Assembly: GCA_028583685.1 (NCBI GenBank)
Contig: JAMXIF010001183.1
Location: forward strand, 9,913,866-9,977,865
DNA length: 64,000 nucleotides
From: Petaurus breviceps papuanus
Taxonomy: Eukaryota; Chordata; Mammalia; Diprotodontia; Petauridae
Direction: 5' to 3'
Positions within the stretch are counted from its first letter, which is position 1; each line of letters begins with the position of its first letter. A program made the position numbers and the translations under genes. Positions 34,346 through 45,739 of this stretch are shown one piece after another. The notes under the pieces are model-generated. The model ran no database searches, was not told where the DNA came from, and was given only the letters and a program-made list of their open reading frames with translations.

Positions 34346-34562
34346 GGTGCTTAGATTGTTAGGCCTGAAGTCAGAAAGAACTGAGTTCAAATCTAGACTC
34401 AGAAGTTTATTAATATGACCCTAACCAAGTCATTCAACCTCTGCCTGCTTCCGTTTCCTCAATTGTAAATTCCTAAGGTTGTAGCAAGGATCAAATGAGA
34501 TAATAATTGTAAAGCACTTCATACAGTACCTGATACACAGCAGGCACTTGATGTTTGTTCTC
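34346..34562 (+). mobile_element. CORE-SINE (THER1/MAR1-like), sense
   Basis: 'gcctgaagtcagaaagaact', 'gagttcaaatctagactcag', 'gtttcctcaattgtaaattc', 'gcaaggatcaaatgagataa' and the tail 'gtacctgatacacagcaggc'. It abuts the previous SINE head to head. Confidence 0.85.
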
Positions 34563-34733
34563 GACTCCTTTTCTATTCAAAGGTAATCCAGACAGACTGC
34601 ATTTAAGAAAACAGGAAATAGTTCCAACCATTCCAAACTATGCACTGTCACAAAAGTCCTTTCCTTATCCAAATAATGCTGGACACATCACATTGATCCA
34701 AGTGGCACTGGGGGTAGTAAGTGTGACTGCTGT

Positions 34734-34822
34734 AGAGATAGCTAAGTAGCACAGTGGCGAGAAGAGCACCGAGTCTGGAGTCAGGAAGACCTGAGTTCAA
34801 ATCCAACCTCAGACACTTGACA
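34734..34822 (+). mobile_element. tRNA-derived SINE, 5' part only
   Basis: 'gatagctaagtagcacagtg', 'gagtctggagtcaggaagac', 'ctgagttcaaatccaacctc' and 'agacacttgacag', then the match ends abruptly. The TA/TATG tract at 34835-34915 follows directly. Confidence 0.8.
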
Positions 34823-34834
34823 GTATTTTTGTCA

Positions 34835-34915
34835 GATAGATACAATATATGTAAACATAAATATTATTTTACAGTATATATGTATACATATGCATAAATA
34901 CATGTGTATATATTT
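34835..34915. repeat. TA/TATG/TACA microsatellite
   Basis: Alternating TA-rich tract just downstream of a truncated SINE, possibly grown from its tail. Confidence 0.7.
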
Positions 34916-35662
34916 TTTTAATCTCAAGATTTAAAGCTACCAATATTCTATAGAATTTTAACTTGATATAAAAATGAGGGAGAAAGAAATGACATATCAC
35001 AATGGCTGCTTTGGTCAAATTAATTCTTATAGATATATAGAGGTTTTTCTAAACTCATGTTGCATTTTTTCAATTCTCCATAACAGGGAAAAGTTGCTAC
35101 AGACATTCAAACTAGTCATTCTTCTGTTTTCTTTAAAATAATTCTCAGTAGCTATAAAAGCCAGGTTTTTTAAAGCCTTTAACCTTCTTCATGGTATTGC
35201 CTGGCTAACTGGACATATTTAGTAAAGTCATCTGCACAGCGCTCTGCTCACTTTTGAGTTTTTGTAGGTTTTTTGTTTGTTTGTTTCATTCTCTAATGTG
35301 AAGAAATGTCTAACAGAGAAGTGCGGGGTGTTAAGCTTGCCTGCATTGGAGACACCCAATGGTCTAGCTTAGTGGCCTCCTCCTCATCCTCAGGGAGGAC
35401 GACCTTGACAGAGGACTATTGTTCTTAACTTGCCAGTCAGCATATGCTCCTGGCTGCCCCCCATAACTTGGTCCAGGGACTGGCTGCATTTTTGGTGGCA
35501 GAGTCCAGGCAGGGAGACCAAAAGCTATTGCCACCTACAGCAGGGCTACAGGTCGCAAGGTATGATCAAACAACATACACCAGCCAAACTCAATTACTAA
35601 TTGTCCCTGATTTCTTCCTGCCATACTCTCCCCTGCATACATTTCCACGCCTAGAATTTAAC
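34916..35662. other. No repeat recognised
   Basis: 35320-35640 is noticeably richer in G+C than its surroundings and has a 77-codon plus-strand open frame without a family motif. I cannot say whether it is an old retrocopy or unique DNA. Confidence 0.4.
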
Positions 35663-35760
35663 CCAGGGTGGTTGTGAGGATCAAATGAGATACTATTTGT
35701 AAAATGCTTTACAAACCTTAAGATTTCTATATAATTGGTAGCTGTTATTATTATCATTAA
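35663..35760 (+). mobile_element. CORE-SINE 3' tail
   Basis: 'ggttgtgaggatcaaatgag', 'aaatgctttacaaaccttaa', 'gtagctgttattattatcat' form the end of a THER1/MAR1-like SINE. Confidence 0.8.
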
Positions 35761-36060
35761 TTCAGTTACTACTCGTCTCCACCTACTGAAATCCTTCAAC
35801 TTCCTTCAAGCCTCAACTCAGGTGCAACTTCCTCCGTGATGCTGGCCACGATCCCACAGGCCGGACAGCCTCTCTATCCTCACATTTGTGGATATTGTTG
35901 AGGCTCTTTGTCTATATCTCTCCTTTGCCCATATCACATTAAATGGGTGCGATAGGCTTGCATTATACTGTTTGTGTGCATGTCATTATCACCCCCCTCA
36001 CTAAACTACTAGCTTCTTGAGGCCTGGGAGTGTTTGCTTTTTCATCTTATTAACTCTCAC
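35761..36060 (+). mobile_element. L2 LINE 3' end
   Basis: 'cttccttcaagcctcaactc', 'aacttcctccgtgatgctgg', 'ctctttgtctatatctctcc', 'tgtttgtgtgcatgtcatta' and 'agcttcttgaggcctgggag' follow the L2 3' UTR order. Confidence 0.75.
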
Positions 36061-36145
36061 AAAGCCATAAATCTGAGATTCTCTTGCTGAGTTGATCATC
36101 AAGAACGCCACTCAGATATCCTATTGTGCACAGGTATGCATACGT

Positions 36146-36385
36146 GGACAGTTAGGTGGCACAGTGAGCAGAGAGATTCATCTTCCTGAGTTCAAATTTG
36201 GCCTCTGACACTAACTAGCTGTATGACTCTGGGCAAGTCACTTAACCCTGTTTGCCTCAGTTTCCTCATCTGTAAAATGAGCTGGAGAAGGAAATGGCAA
36301 ACCACTCCAGTATCTCTGCCAAGAAAACCCCTAATGGGGTCATGAAGAGCCACCAAAAGTGAAAAAAATCACTGAACAACAAGTA
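36146..36385 (+). mobile_element. tRNA-derived SINE with Bov-B/RTE-like tail
   Basis: 'ggacagttaggtggcacagt' (head), 'gagttcaaatttggcctctg', 'gggcaagtcacttaaccctg' and 'cctcatctgtaaaatgagct' (core), 'gaaggaaatggcaaaccact' and 'ctaatggggtcatgaagagc' (tail). It is the most complete example of this type in the window. Confidence 0.92.
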
Positions 36386-37540
36386 TATACGTAGATATGA
36401 GACAGGCATTGCAATTAGTGTGTTTGACCCAGAATTTAATGAGAAACAGAAAACAAGGTGGAATGCATTTAGGAAATGTGGAATGCTTTTACTGATCCCA
36501 AGATGCTCTCTGTCACAGATGTCCATAAATTTACCAGCCTCATTTTCTCAGTACAATTCAATTCAACAAACAGTAACTGCCTACTCTGGGAGGCACAAGT
36601 GGTGTTTTATGGGTTGATCACACAATACTACACTCTCCAAAGAACCAAAAGTCAACTGGGGAAGGGGGGATTAGGGGGTAGGAAGGAGCCTGTAGGTCCA
36701 GATTGATTGTAATTTGCATGCAAACTATGTCTAAATGGATGTCATTAAGAGCAAATATCATTAAACAACAAGGTAGGCTAGCCATGTCACCAGAGTGAAG
36801 AGGGATAAGAGAAGGATGACCCTAAATAACTGTACCTCATAGAGCCAACATTTTCAATGAACCAGAGGAAAGCTTCCTAGCCACTGGGAAGATTCCATCA
36901 AGAGGACATTTTTCTGGAAAATACAAATAGGCAAGAATTGTGCAGGATAAGCAGCCACAGAAATGCAGCTTTTCTTTGAAAAGGACTCTCTTCCATCCTC
37001 TGACCAGTATCCATATTGATTAGATCATGGATACTGCTAAGTGTTCAAAGTATTATTTACTAGACAACTAATTTTCTAACCCCAAAAGGTCATTTTTTGT
37101 GCCAACTTGTGCAGCTTATCAGGTGTTAATATTTGTGAAGTGAGCCCATCCTCACTCTTGTGGTATCCTTTTTTTTTCCTCCTGGGTGGTATACATACTG
37201 GTGGTAGTATATGAACTGGTTGGTTGCATCAGGAATTCTATCTTGATATTAGGCTTAAATATCCTCCATTATAAGTGTCTCTAGGCAAATTTGTCCAACC
37301 CTCTTCCACCTCCATGATTCTATGACCTGTCTCAACTACCCTTAATCGAACATTGCTAACGTTAGGGTCTCATCCAAAATGCAAAACTTTCACTTCCACA
37401 TAATCTGCAACCAACATGCCAAGGAATATCATACATAATGCATTAAACATACTTTTTTCTAGCGGACATTCCTGCCAAACAATTCAGAAATAATACAAAA
37501 TAGCTTAAGCAGACAGGAATCTGGCTTTAATTCAAGAAAA
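36386..37540. other. Largely unique DNA
   Basis: No clear repeat apart from a possible MIR end near 36565-36605. The short open frames at 36420-36706 have no recognised motif. Confidence 0.4.
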
Positions 37541-39149
37541 GCAATAAGATGTTAAAAAATACCTCAACAGAGCTGCTTTTGCAGACAAAGAACCTTTTTT
37601 CCCCTCTGGCACACAATTTGGGACCTTAGCCAAGGTGCTACTTATCAGCTGTTTGACATCAGGGGATGACTGTGTGCGTCAGTAGGCCCAGTAGGGACCC
37701 CTGGCTTATGGCAGTGGACCATGTGCTTCTTATCTTATCAGTTTATAGTGTCTGGCACTTCAACTATTACAGTGTGAGCTGAAAAGTAAGAGAGGAAGGA
37801 AGGTGTGTGTAATTGGGAGGGGGGTTAAGAGTAGAAGTTGCTAGTTAAGCAGGTTTTAGTGAATTATTAACAAAACAAACTGCCCAACATTTTGAATTAA
37901 TTATTATGAAATTGTCCACCCTGAAAACCAGCTTAAAGAGAAAATAATAGGGTTTTCAAGTGTGCACTGAATAGAGTGTGACAGCCACTTATTCTTTTAC
38001 TTGTGCAAATATATATATAAAAGCAACAATCCACAGTTGTGTTTTTCAGATTACATTGCATCTGGAAGCGTTTAAAGAAGTGAATCTTTTTTATAAAAAT
38101 ATGACCATTCTGTAAAATACACTAACACAAAAGGGGGCAGGGGGTAGAGAAGTATGCTTAAAACATGCAGGCAAATGGCTGCCCACCCCCACCCCCCATC
38201 CCCAGTGCCTCTACCAGGCACCAGATCTGGATGGAACAGAGGTCAGGTAGGGCGTGAGTGAGGGAGAGAGGGTGGGGCTCATTGGATCAGAACTGTCAAA
38301 ACATAGGAACAAGGGCTTCAAACAAGGGAAAAGAATAAGGTACAACTTGCACTTCAAGGGAGTTTGCAAAAGTTGGAATAATTTACATGCAGAGTGACTG
38401 AAAAATATAAATAGACCTGGACATTCCATTTTAAATAAAACTTTCCACAGTGAAATCTGGCATGTAAAAATGAGAAGCTTTTTTTTTTGTAAATATAATG
38501 TGTGATGGGAGTCTAGAGGTGTAAAACAAAAGAAAAAGTGGGTAGATGTATAATACTCAAAGTCTAATCCTTTAGATTAACTACTATTCCATCAAAGCAA
38601 ACAGTAAAATATTGGGGACAGATTTTAAGGAGGCATCAAAAGCAATACACACTGTAATATTTATTGACAAATCGGTTAATTATCTACATTAAATAGCAAG
38701 TGCTGTCATTTCAATAAATATGCTCATTTGTTGAATGAATTTTGACTCATAAATTAAACTAAAGATGAATAATGTTGACTCAGATCTTCCCACACTTGGG
38801 TTAGCAGTCAAGGTATTCTATCACATGAAAAGGACTGCTTCCCAAAAGTGGAGCCATGGAAATAACTTCCTTTGCTCTGTGGTCCCAGAACCGGAAGAAG
38901 AAGAGTGGACTGAAGAATATATTTATATATAAGGTAAATCATTAATATGTGCACTCTAAAATATTAACCCTGATCCATTAAAATACATAAAACTTTTTTT
39001 TTAATTCTAAACTCCCTTTATCTCTCAACCCCTGCTCTCCCCCCTCCCCTCAACCACAACAATTCTTCAAGAAGTCTTAAACTCCCAATTTCTGTCATTG
39101 CCCAACCCCCTGGATCCTCAGGTTGAGGAAAACACTGAGCTCACAAGAT
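37541..39149. other. Repeat-poor stretch with an exon-like 45-bp segment
   Basis: About 1.6 kb with no repeat that I recognise, moderately complex sequence and a C-rich patch at 38180-38205. At 38889-38933 a 45-bp segment is bounded by a pyrimidine-rich acceptor ending CAG and by an AAG|GTAAAT donor. Two of its three frames are open apart from a final stop in one. This may be coincidence. No function can be assigned. Confidence 0.35.
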
Positions 39150-39340
39150 CATAGATTGAGAACAAGAAAGAATGTTCAAGGTTGGCAGATTCAAGCCCTT
39201 TCATTTTAAAGATGAAGAAAAGGAGGCACAAAGATGTTCAGTGACTAGCCCAAAGTCACACATCTGCTAAGGGATTCAAACCCAAGTCTTCTTGATTCCA
39301 AGGCCAGCATTTTCTCCACTGCAAAACACTACTTCTTTTG
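39150..39340 (-). mobile_element. MIR3-like CORE-SINE, antisense
   Basis: 'atagattgagaacaagaaag', 'ccctttcattttaaagatga', 'agtgactagcccaaagtcac' and 'caaacccaagtcttcttgat' in antisense order. Confidence 0.75.
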
Positions 39341-39394
39341 CCCCATCTCCTATATAGAAAAGAAATTCAGCAAAAGAACCTCTGTGCACCTTAA

Positions 39395-39585
39395 ATACAC
39401 AGCATGGTATATATTTTTACATGCATCAGCTCATGTAATAATCAGAGCAATCCCTATGAGGTGAGGATTATGGGTATTATGACCCCCATTTTATAGAAGA
39501 GAAAACTGAGGGGTCACACAACTGTATTTAAACCTAGGCCCTGACTACAAGTGCAGGACCCTGCAACACCCAGCCTCCATATGTC
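39395..39585 (-). mobile_element. MIR-like CORE-SINE, antisense
   Basis: 'gagcaatccctatgaggtga', 'ccattttatagaagagaaaa' and 'gaggggtcacacaactgtat' are the antisense MIR core with part of its tail. Confidence 0.75.
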
Positions 39586-39914
39586 ATCTCCCTTTCCATG
39601 ACTGCCTTCAAATACACTGAGGACTCCTCATTTTAAAAGGAAAAAAAAACTCATCACTGGATCCTGCTACCAACGTTACCTGCATACTCCTATCAAACAA
39701 CACTTAACTCCACATGCTACTGACATATTTCCTCCTTAATCATGCTGTGAACAACCAATACTTGTGATTAGTACAGTGAAGAATGAATACTTGATATATG
39801 AAGTTGCAGTTGTACTTTGAGCAGCAGGAGAAAACGAGGAATCAATAAGCCGAAGGTACTATGTTACTGCTGACTCCTTTTAATACACTTTTGTTGTTGT
39901 TGCTGTTGTTGTTT

Positions 39915-40055
39915 CCAAAGAGCTGTACTTCCTCCCTCTGTGACCTTGGACAAATCACTTACACTCTTAAACTTTCCGCATCTGTGAAATGTGGAGGTTG
40001 AACTACAAGAGCTCTAAGTCTCCTTTTTTGCTCAAAATCCGTGATTTTATTTATG
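39915..40055 (+). mobile_element. MIR3-like CORE-SINE, 3' half
   Basis: 'ctctgtgaccttggacaaat', 'ccgcatctgtgaaatgtgga' and 'caagagctctaagtctcctt'. A TTG-unit run (39891-39912) precedes it. Confidence 0.65.
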
Positions 40056-40357
40056 AATTCCAACTATCTTTTTTTATTGCATAATTTTAAATATTTACTC
40101 TTTGGGTCAAAATCTATTCTGTCAAATCATGTGTTAAATGAAAGAGAGAAACAGAATTCACTTTTTGATGAACCAGGTCAAAAAGAATTCAAAGACATGG
40201 GGTCTAAGAAAACAAGAACTTTAAAAGAAATACCAAATCTACCAATTCACATTTAGTTTCTATCACTTTCTCAGGTGGGGGTACCGGGAAGACACCATGC
40301 TTAAATTTAAAATAAAGTACCAATTCTAAATACTTTCTTTAAAAAATGTTCCAGATC

Positions 40358-40507
40358 GGGGCGGCCAGGTAGCATAACGAGTAAGAGCACCGGCCCCAGT
40401 GCTGGGACGACCTGGGAATCGAATCCAGGTTCAGACACTTAGCACCCACCCAGAAATACCTGGCCGTATAACCTTGAGCAAGTTACTTAACCCCAATTGC
40501 TTTAAAA
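40358..40507 (+). mobile_element. tRNA-derived SINE with 17-bp TSD
   Basis: Head 'ggggcggccaggtagcataa' (from 40358), B-box-like 'gaatcgaatccaggttc', then 'aaccttgagcaagttactta' and an A tail. Flanks 40341-40357 and 40508-40524 agree at 16 of 17 bases and start with A6 right after 'ctttcttt', an L1-endonuclease type target (TT|AAAA). It is the same subfamily as the SINEs at 8013 and 9439. Confidence 0.92.
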
Positions 40508-40639
40508 AAAAAATGTTCCAAATCAATAGAGAAATATGTAAATTGAAACAACTATGAAGTTCCTCCTCATATCTGCCAAATGAGCAAAGATGAAAAAAAA
40601 GAGCGCTATGACAAAAGCTCCAATGACTCTCCAATTTGC

Positions 40640-41475
40640 TTATTTGGCCCTAATTTATCTTCTGGCCTCCAGGTTTTTATCTTCAACATCTTACTGAACA
40701 TCTCGAACTGTATATCTCATAGATATCTTAAACTTAATAAGTCCAAAACTGAGCTCATTCTCCACTTTCTCCCCAAGCCTCCTCTCTTTCTGTTTTCCCT
40801 TTTACTGCCAAGGATACCAGCACCACCTTCCCAGTTGCCCAGGCTCATAACCTGAGTGGCATCTTACGCTTTTCACTTTCTCCTTCCCTCCCTATACCCA
40901 ATTTGTGTTGCCAAATCCTGTTGATTTTACCTTCACAACATCTCTTCTGAAACTGCCACCATGCTGGAATGGAACTTCATTATATCAAGCCTGCACCATT
41001 CCAACAGCTTGCTGGTTAATCCCTCTTTCTGAAGTCTCTCCCCACTTCCACTCCAACCTCAGCTGTCAAATGCATTTTCCTAAAGCACATGTTTGACCAT
41101 GCCATATCATTATTCCTGTGAGGCTACCCTCCTGGCTGTTCCAAAAACAAGACGGTCCATTCTTGACTCCAAGCATTTTCACTGGCTCTCCCCAGACCTG
41201 GAATGATCTCCCATCTCCTCTCTACCCCCTGGCTTCCTCCAGCTAAAATATCAATCCACTTTATACTTAGAAGCCTTTCCTGAGCCCCCTTAAATGCTAG
41301 TGCCTTTTTTCTGTGTACCCTGCATATAGACACAGTTGTCTGCATATTCTCTCTCCGATCAAACTGTCAGCTCCTTGAGATCAGAAAATACTTTTTTTTC
41401 TTTCTTTGTATCCCCAGTGCTTGTCACAATGCCTAGAATATAGGCAACACTTAATAAATGCATACTGATTATGTA
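40640..41475 (+). mobile_element. L2 LINE 3' part
   Basis: Clear L2 order: 'cttaaacttaataagtccaa', 'ttactgccaaggataccagc', 'cagttgcccaggctcataac', 'ttgattttaccttcacaaca', 'ttttcctaaagcacatgttt', 'cctcctggctgttccaaaaa', 'gtcagctccttgagatcaga' and the end 'cacttaataaatgcatactg'. The middle of the ORF is shortened, and the frame is broken in several places. It is the best preserved L2 3' end in the window. Confidence 0.88.
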
Positions 41476-41789
41476 CTAGGTGACACTCTAAAGCCAGGAC
41501 CATCAGTTCAGGTTTGATGTTGGGATGAAATAGGTCACGAGCAAGTCATTGAACATTTAACAAAGGAAAAGCAACAACACACAAGGGTAGAACAGTACTT
41601 GGCTTCCTGTACCTACCTTCCCCACCTCCATCTGGAAACTGTTTAAATCTTTAGGGCTTGGCACCCACTAAATCTGAGAGGCTCCAACTCCAACGAAGTT
41701 GGTATGTTTTATGGCACAGACAGAGCAGAAAGCTGGGTCAGCAAAGTCAAGAAGGCTGGGTCAGGAAAACAGTGGTCCTACCACAAACT

Positions 41790-42545
41790 AAATGACACTT
41801 ATGCACTGTTGGTAGAGCTGTAAATTGGTCTGGCTGGTCTGCAAAGCAATCTGGAACTATGCCCCCCCCCCTCCTCCCGCAAAGTTACTAAACTGTGTAT
41901 ACTCTACAACCCTATACAGCTATACAGCTACTAATATCTGTGCCCCCAAAAGAGATCAAAGAAGGAAAATAAAAACTTCTATATAAAAATACTGATAGCA
42001 TACTTTTCATAGGTGCTTCAAACTGGACACTAAAAGAGTGGGGAATGGCTAAACAAATTATGTTCTACAAAGATCAGGGAGTATTTATTGTTCCCTAAGA
42101 AATGACAAAATGGACACCGTCAGAAGAAACAAGGAAGTAGCAAAGCTAACTAGGAGAACAATTCACACAAGGACAACATTATAGAGAAAAACAGTTTCGA
42201 AAGACTGTGGAACTCTCATCAATGCAAGGGTAAAGCAGAAGTTCAGAGGACTGAAGATATAACATACCACAGCTCCTGGCAGACAAGTGATGGACTTAAA
42301 AATTCAGGATGCAATAGACAGACATAGAGATATATATGTATTGCGTATGTATATAAGACACGTGTGTGAACATATGTGTGCTTGTGTATGTATATATACA
42401 CACACACACATATGACATGACCAATGGGGCAATTTGTTTTGCCTCATTATATATATTCATTTTGAAGATTTTCATTTTCTTTTTTGTTTGTTAAATTGTT
42501 AGATGTGGGGAGCAGTAGGAGAGAGAAATTTTAATCAAAAAAAGT
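41790..42545 (+). mobile_element. L1 LINE 3' end (ORF2 end and 3' UTR)
   Basis: 'gcactgttggtagagctgta', 'caaagcaatctggaactatg', 'caaaagagatcaaagaagga', 'gagtggggaatggctaaaca' and 'aggagaacaattcacacaag' follow the L1 3' order (ORF2 end, then UTR). A TATG/CA tract lies at 42325-42420. The end is A-rich at about 42545. Confidence 0.8.
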
Positions 42546-44050
42546 GAAATACTAATTCAAAGTCTTAACTGTGAAACTGAGACATTTACACTGTTAATTC
42601 AGCATACATACACAAAATATAACCCATAAAAATCTTCAGTCTAAATTATCTAGCTAAAATTTAATATGTAAAGTGTTCTACTTCAAATGTATAGTTAAAG
42701 CTTAAAGATACCAAAGTATGCATTAGAAAAGATAAATGTAAGATAGACGAATCAAATATCCATTTGCTTCCCCCATAGAGTAGAACCAGACAAAACTACC
42801 TTATCCCAATGCTTCAGCAATATATTCAGTTAGGTCCAGGCGACCTAACTATGTTGATTTGCAGACATCTATTTGTAAATCCTCAAATATTCAAATTAGG
42901 TCTGCCCAGATGTAGAGAACAATTTAAGGTCATTTAAAATCAAATGAAATATCAACAGACTGTAGAAGTGGCTTATTAGTGATGTACATGTCAATTTACC
43001 TCAGACAAGTGATAGAGAGAAAGAAGAATCAATAAAACTATTGGAAAGTACCTGTGAGTCACTCAGACCCTGAGAAAACTGCTGTGATGATTCTGCAAGT
43101 CCAGAAGCACAAGTTCCCATCTGGGAGGTCTGTTTACTCTGCTTATCTCCTCAGAATTAATAGTACTAATGGTTTTGACTGACTCTACGTGGGTCTCCAA
43201 ATTTGAAGACAGTTTACAGTTGTGTACTTTGTAAAAAATCCTGACTAAAATACTAAGAACAGGGTATGTTCCCTCTCCTACCGCAGAAAAGGAAGGGATC
43301 AGGACCCTGGTATTCTCTATAGACATCCTTCCTACTGCCTGACATCTCTGAAACAATGGTCTACCTGAGGGCCAAGACCCCAAAAGAAATCTCGCTGTAT
43401 GTGGCTGCTCAGGGTGGGAGGAAAGGGGAGCCTGGGTGACACGTCTCATGACAATGCACAAGATGTGTTGGGATGTGAATGCAAAAGTGATACCTTACAT
43501 GCTCTACAGATGTCTTTGACTAGAAGCAGTATCTAGTGATACCCACTAGATGAGGCCTGCTAATCTATATCTTCGGGGCATAAAACTGAACCTTTCCTGG
43601 GATAGTCACAGGCACAACAGGACTTCATAAAGCTCCCCTATGTGGTAGATATTCTTGGACTAAAGCTGCAGAAGTGAAATAATTTGTAAACAAGAATTTG
43701 CTAGTCAAAGACACTGTCTTTTGACTTTGTATATGTCAGAGGGGAAAGAGATGTGATTTCCCTCACATCCATACACCTCAGTTAATATCGTCACAGAAAG
43801 AGAAAGATATCTCACTGTGGTTAGGAGTGTAAAGGACTTGATAAGGGGTTTTCCTACAATCCCACAACAAGAAGTTATTTAATCAACTTGAGATAATTAC
43901 TGGGTTCTGACCAATAGATGAAGGCAAGGGACAGTGCACAATAAATATCCATCTAGTGGGTGGTCTGACGAAATCAATTTTACTTTAAATTAAAAAAAAA
44001 AATTAAAATAAAAAAAACAGCCAACAGTTAGTTGAGTTCTAGAGTTCAAC
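42546..44050. other. No repeat recognised; 132-codon minus-strand open frame
   Basis: About 1.5 kb of moderately complex DNA. A minus-strand open frame at 43063-43461 lacks family motifs and is more likely chance. 'acccactagatg' (43541-43552) has a perfect inverted copy at 43950-43961, which may mark the ends of an unknown small DNA element. An AATAAA lies just inside the right copy. Confidence 0.35.
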
Positions 44051-44237
44051 ATACTAGGAGCGTCTAGGTGGTGCAGTGAGTAAAGCGCAGCCCCGGAATC
44101 AGGAGGACCTGGGTTCGGTTCCGGCCTCAAGAACTTAACACCCACACACACACACACAAAAAAAAAAAAACTAGCCATGGAACCTTGGGCAAGTTACTTA
44201 ACCCCAGTTGCCCTCCAAAAGGCAAAAAAAAAAAAAA
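44051..44237 (+). mobile_element. tRNA-derived SINE with 10-bp TSD
   Basis: 'gtctaggtggtgcagtgagt', 'gaatcaggaggacctgggtt', 'cttgggcaagttacttaacc' and an A tail. Flanks 'agagttcaac' at 44041-44050 and 44238-44247 are identical. Inside the body a CA run followed by an A run (44141-44170) replaces the usual short linker. Confidence 0.92.
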
Positions 44238-44749
44238 AGAGTTCAACTGAGAATTAGAAGCTGTTGATTAAAGATACGACTGCAGGGCAGGTAGAAGGTA
44301 ATTTCTCTCTTGCTCCCTTCTCCCCATCCTCCCTCCCCAATATTAGCCAAGGTGGTTTGGAGAGATACCTACTGTACCAAGAGCAAACTCTGTCTCCATG
44401 AAGGAACTGAGGCACAAAATCCAGAGAGAAACAACTATTGAGATATCACCTGAGGGAGGAAGCCACTGGAAATCCAAAGTCAGAATATGAAAAGGAGGAG
44501 GAGAGCTTGGAAACCCAGCTAAGCAGCCCACCCAAGGCACAGACTGCATGGAGAGAAGCTGCATGAAAACTGTATTAGAAGAGAAAGTGATCTTAGGCCC
44601 TGAGGTACCTGGGTTATGGGTTGCCTTTGCCACACATATATCCTACAAGTGTGTTTCACTACCAAAATATCTAAGAAAGTGGCCAAAAGATATCACCAAA
44701 GTGGATACATCAAGTACTACCCTGATACCCTCATATTATATATATTTTT

Positions 44750-44905
44750 TTTGGAGGGGGGAGGGCAGGGCAATTGGGGTTAAGTGACTTGCCCAGGGTC
44801 ACACAGCTAGTTATTTTGTGTTAAGTGTCTGAGGTCAAATTTGAACTCAGGTCCTCCTGACTCCAGGGCCGGTGCTCTACTCACTGTACCACCTAAGCAC
44901 CCCTA
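44750..44905 (-). mobile_element. tRNA-derived SINE, antisense
   Basis: In plus orientation: 'caattggggttaagtgactt', 'gcccagggtcacacagctag', 'tttgaactcaggtcctcctg' and 'actcactgtaccacctaagc', the antisense of the local tRNA-SINE, with a T-run on its left as the tail. Confidence 0.92.
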
Positions 44906-44934
44906 TAATTTTTTTTAAAAGAGGGCATTTTCTA

Positions 44935-45135
44935 CCTTAAAAGTTGGCTCAAACTCCTTCATTTTACAGATGATGGAACTAACATCCAGGGGGGTCTCAA
45001 GGACACATAAGTAGTACATGGAAGTATAAGCATGTGCTTTCTAAACTTTGCAACTTCTGAGTCAAAAGACCTCAGTTCACATGCCTCCTGACACAGTCTC
45101 ACCCTGTGTGACTCCAGGCATGTCATCTAAGTCCT
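44935..45135. mobile_element. Two CORE-SINE fragments
   Basis: 44935-45020 reads as an antisense MIR3 piece ('aactccttcattttacagat'). 45030-45135 reads as a sense MIR piece ('tgtgtgactccaggcatgtc'). Confidence 0.6.
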
Positions 45136-45139
45136 TGGA

Positions 45140-45400
45140 AGCAGAGCGCGGATAGTATGGCAGAGAGAATGCTGGATCTGGAATCAGGAAGACCTGAGGT
45201 CAAATCCTACCTCAGATACTTAATATCTGTGTTATTTGGGGCAAATTATTTATGTTCTCTAAGCCTCAGTATCTTCATGTGTAAAATGGAGATAATAAAA
45301 GCCCCAGACTCATAAAGTTGTTGTGAGAATCAACTGTGGTAGCACATGTCAAGTGCTTGGCAAACCTTAAAGGCTACATGAATGCTAGAACTATGATTAT
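45140..45400 (+). mobile_element. CORE-SINE (THER1/MAR1-like), nearly complete
   Basis: 'tggatctggaatcaggaaga', 'cctgaggtcaaatcctacct', 'cttcatgtgtaaaatggaga', 'agttgttgtgagaatcaact' and 'caagtgcttggcaaacctta' give the full sense order. Confidence 0.88.
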
Positions 45401-45739
45401 GGCCCTCAGGTCAATGTCTAAGTTATACATGCTGGAAGGCCCTGTTTTGGATGAGTAAACTCCCCCGTGGGAGCTCTTCACATGGATTAAAACACAGGTC
45501 AGGTTCTTTTTAAGTGTCTTGAATACTGACTGGTCCAGTCAATATACATATTAGACAGACTAGAAAACAAAAAGGAACGATATGCCTGCTGTTCTGGGTG
45601 TATGGGCCAATGGTAAGAGATAATGCACTAAAAGCAGAACTGCTGAGTTACAGGTTTGCTTCTTGGTTTTTTCTCTGACAAAGAGAATAATCTTTGGACT
45701 CGAAAGATAAGAATAAAAAATGGCTAATGCAGGGTTAAT

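Noticed and set aside
37700-37790. Possible microRNA-like hairpin
   Set aside because: The arms do not pair well by eye, and no known microRNA seed was recognised.
43063-43461. 132-codon minus-strand open frame
   Set aside because: No motif, no family, no signal of splicing or promoter; length is within chance for 64 kb on six frames.
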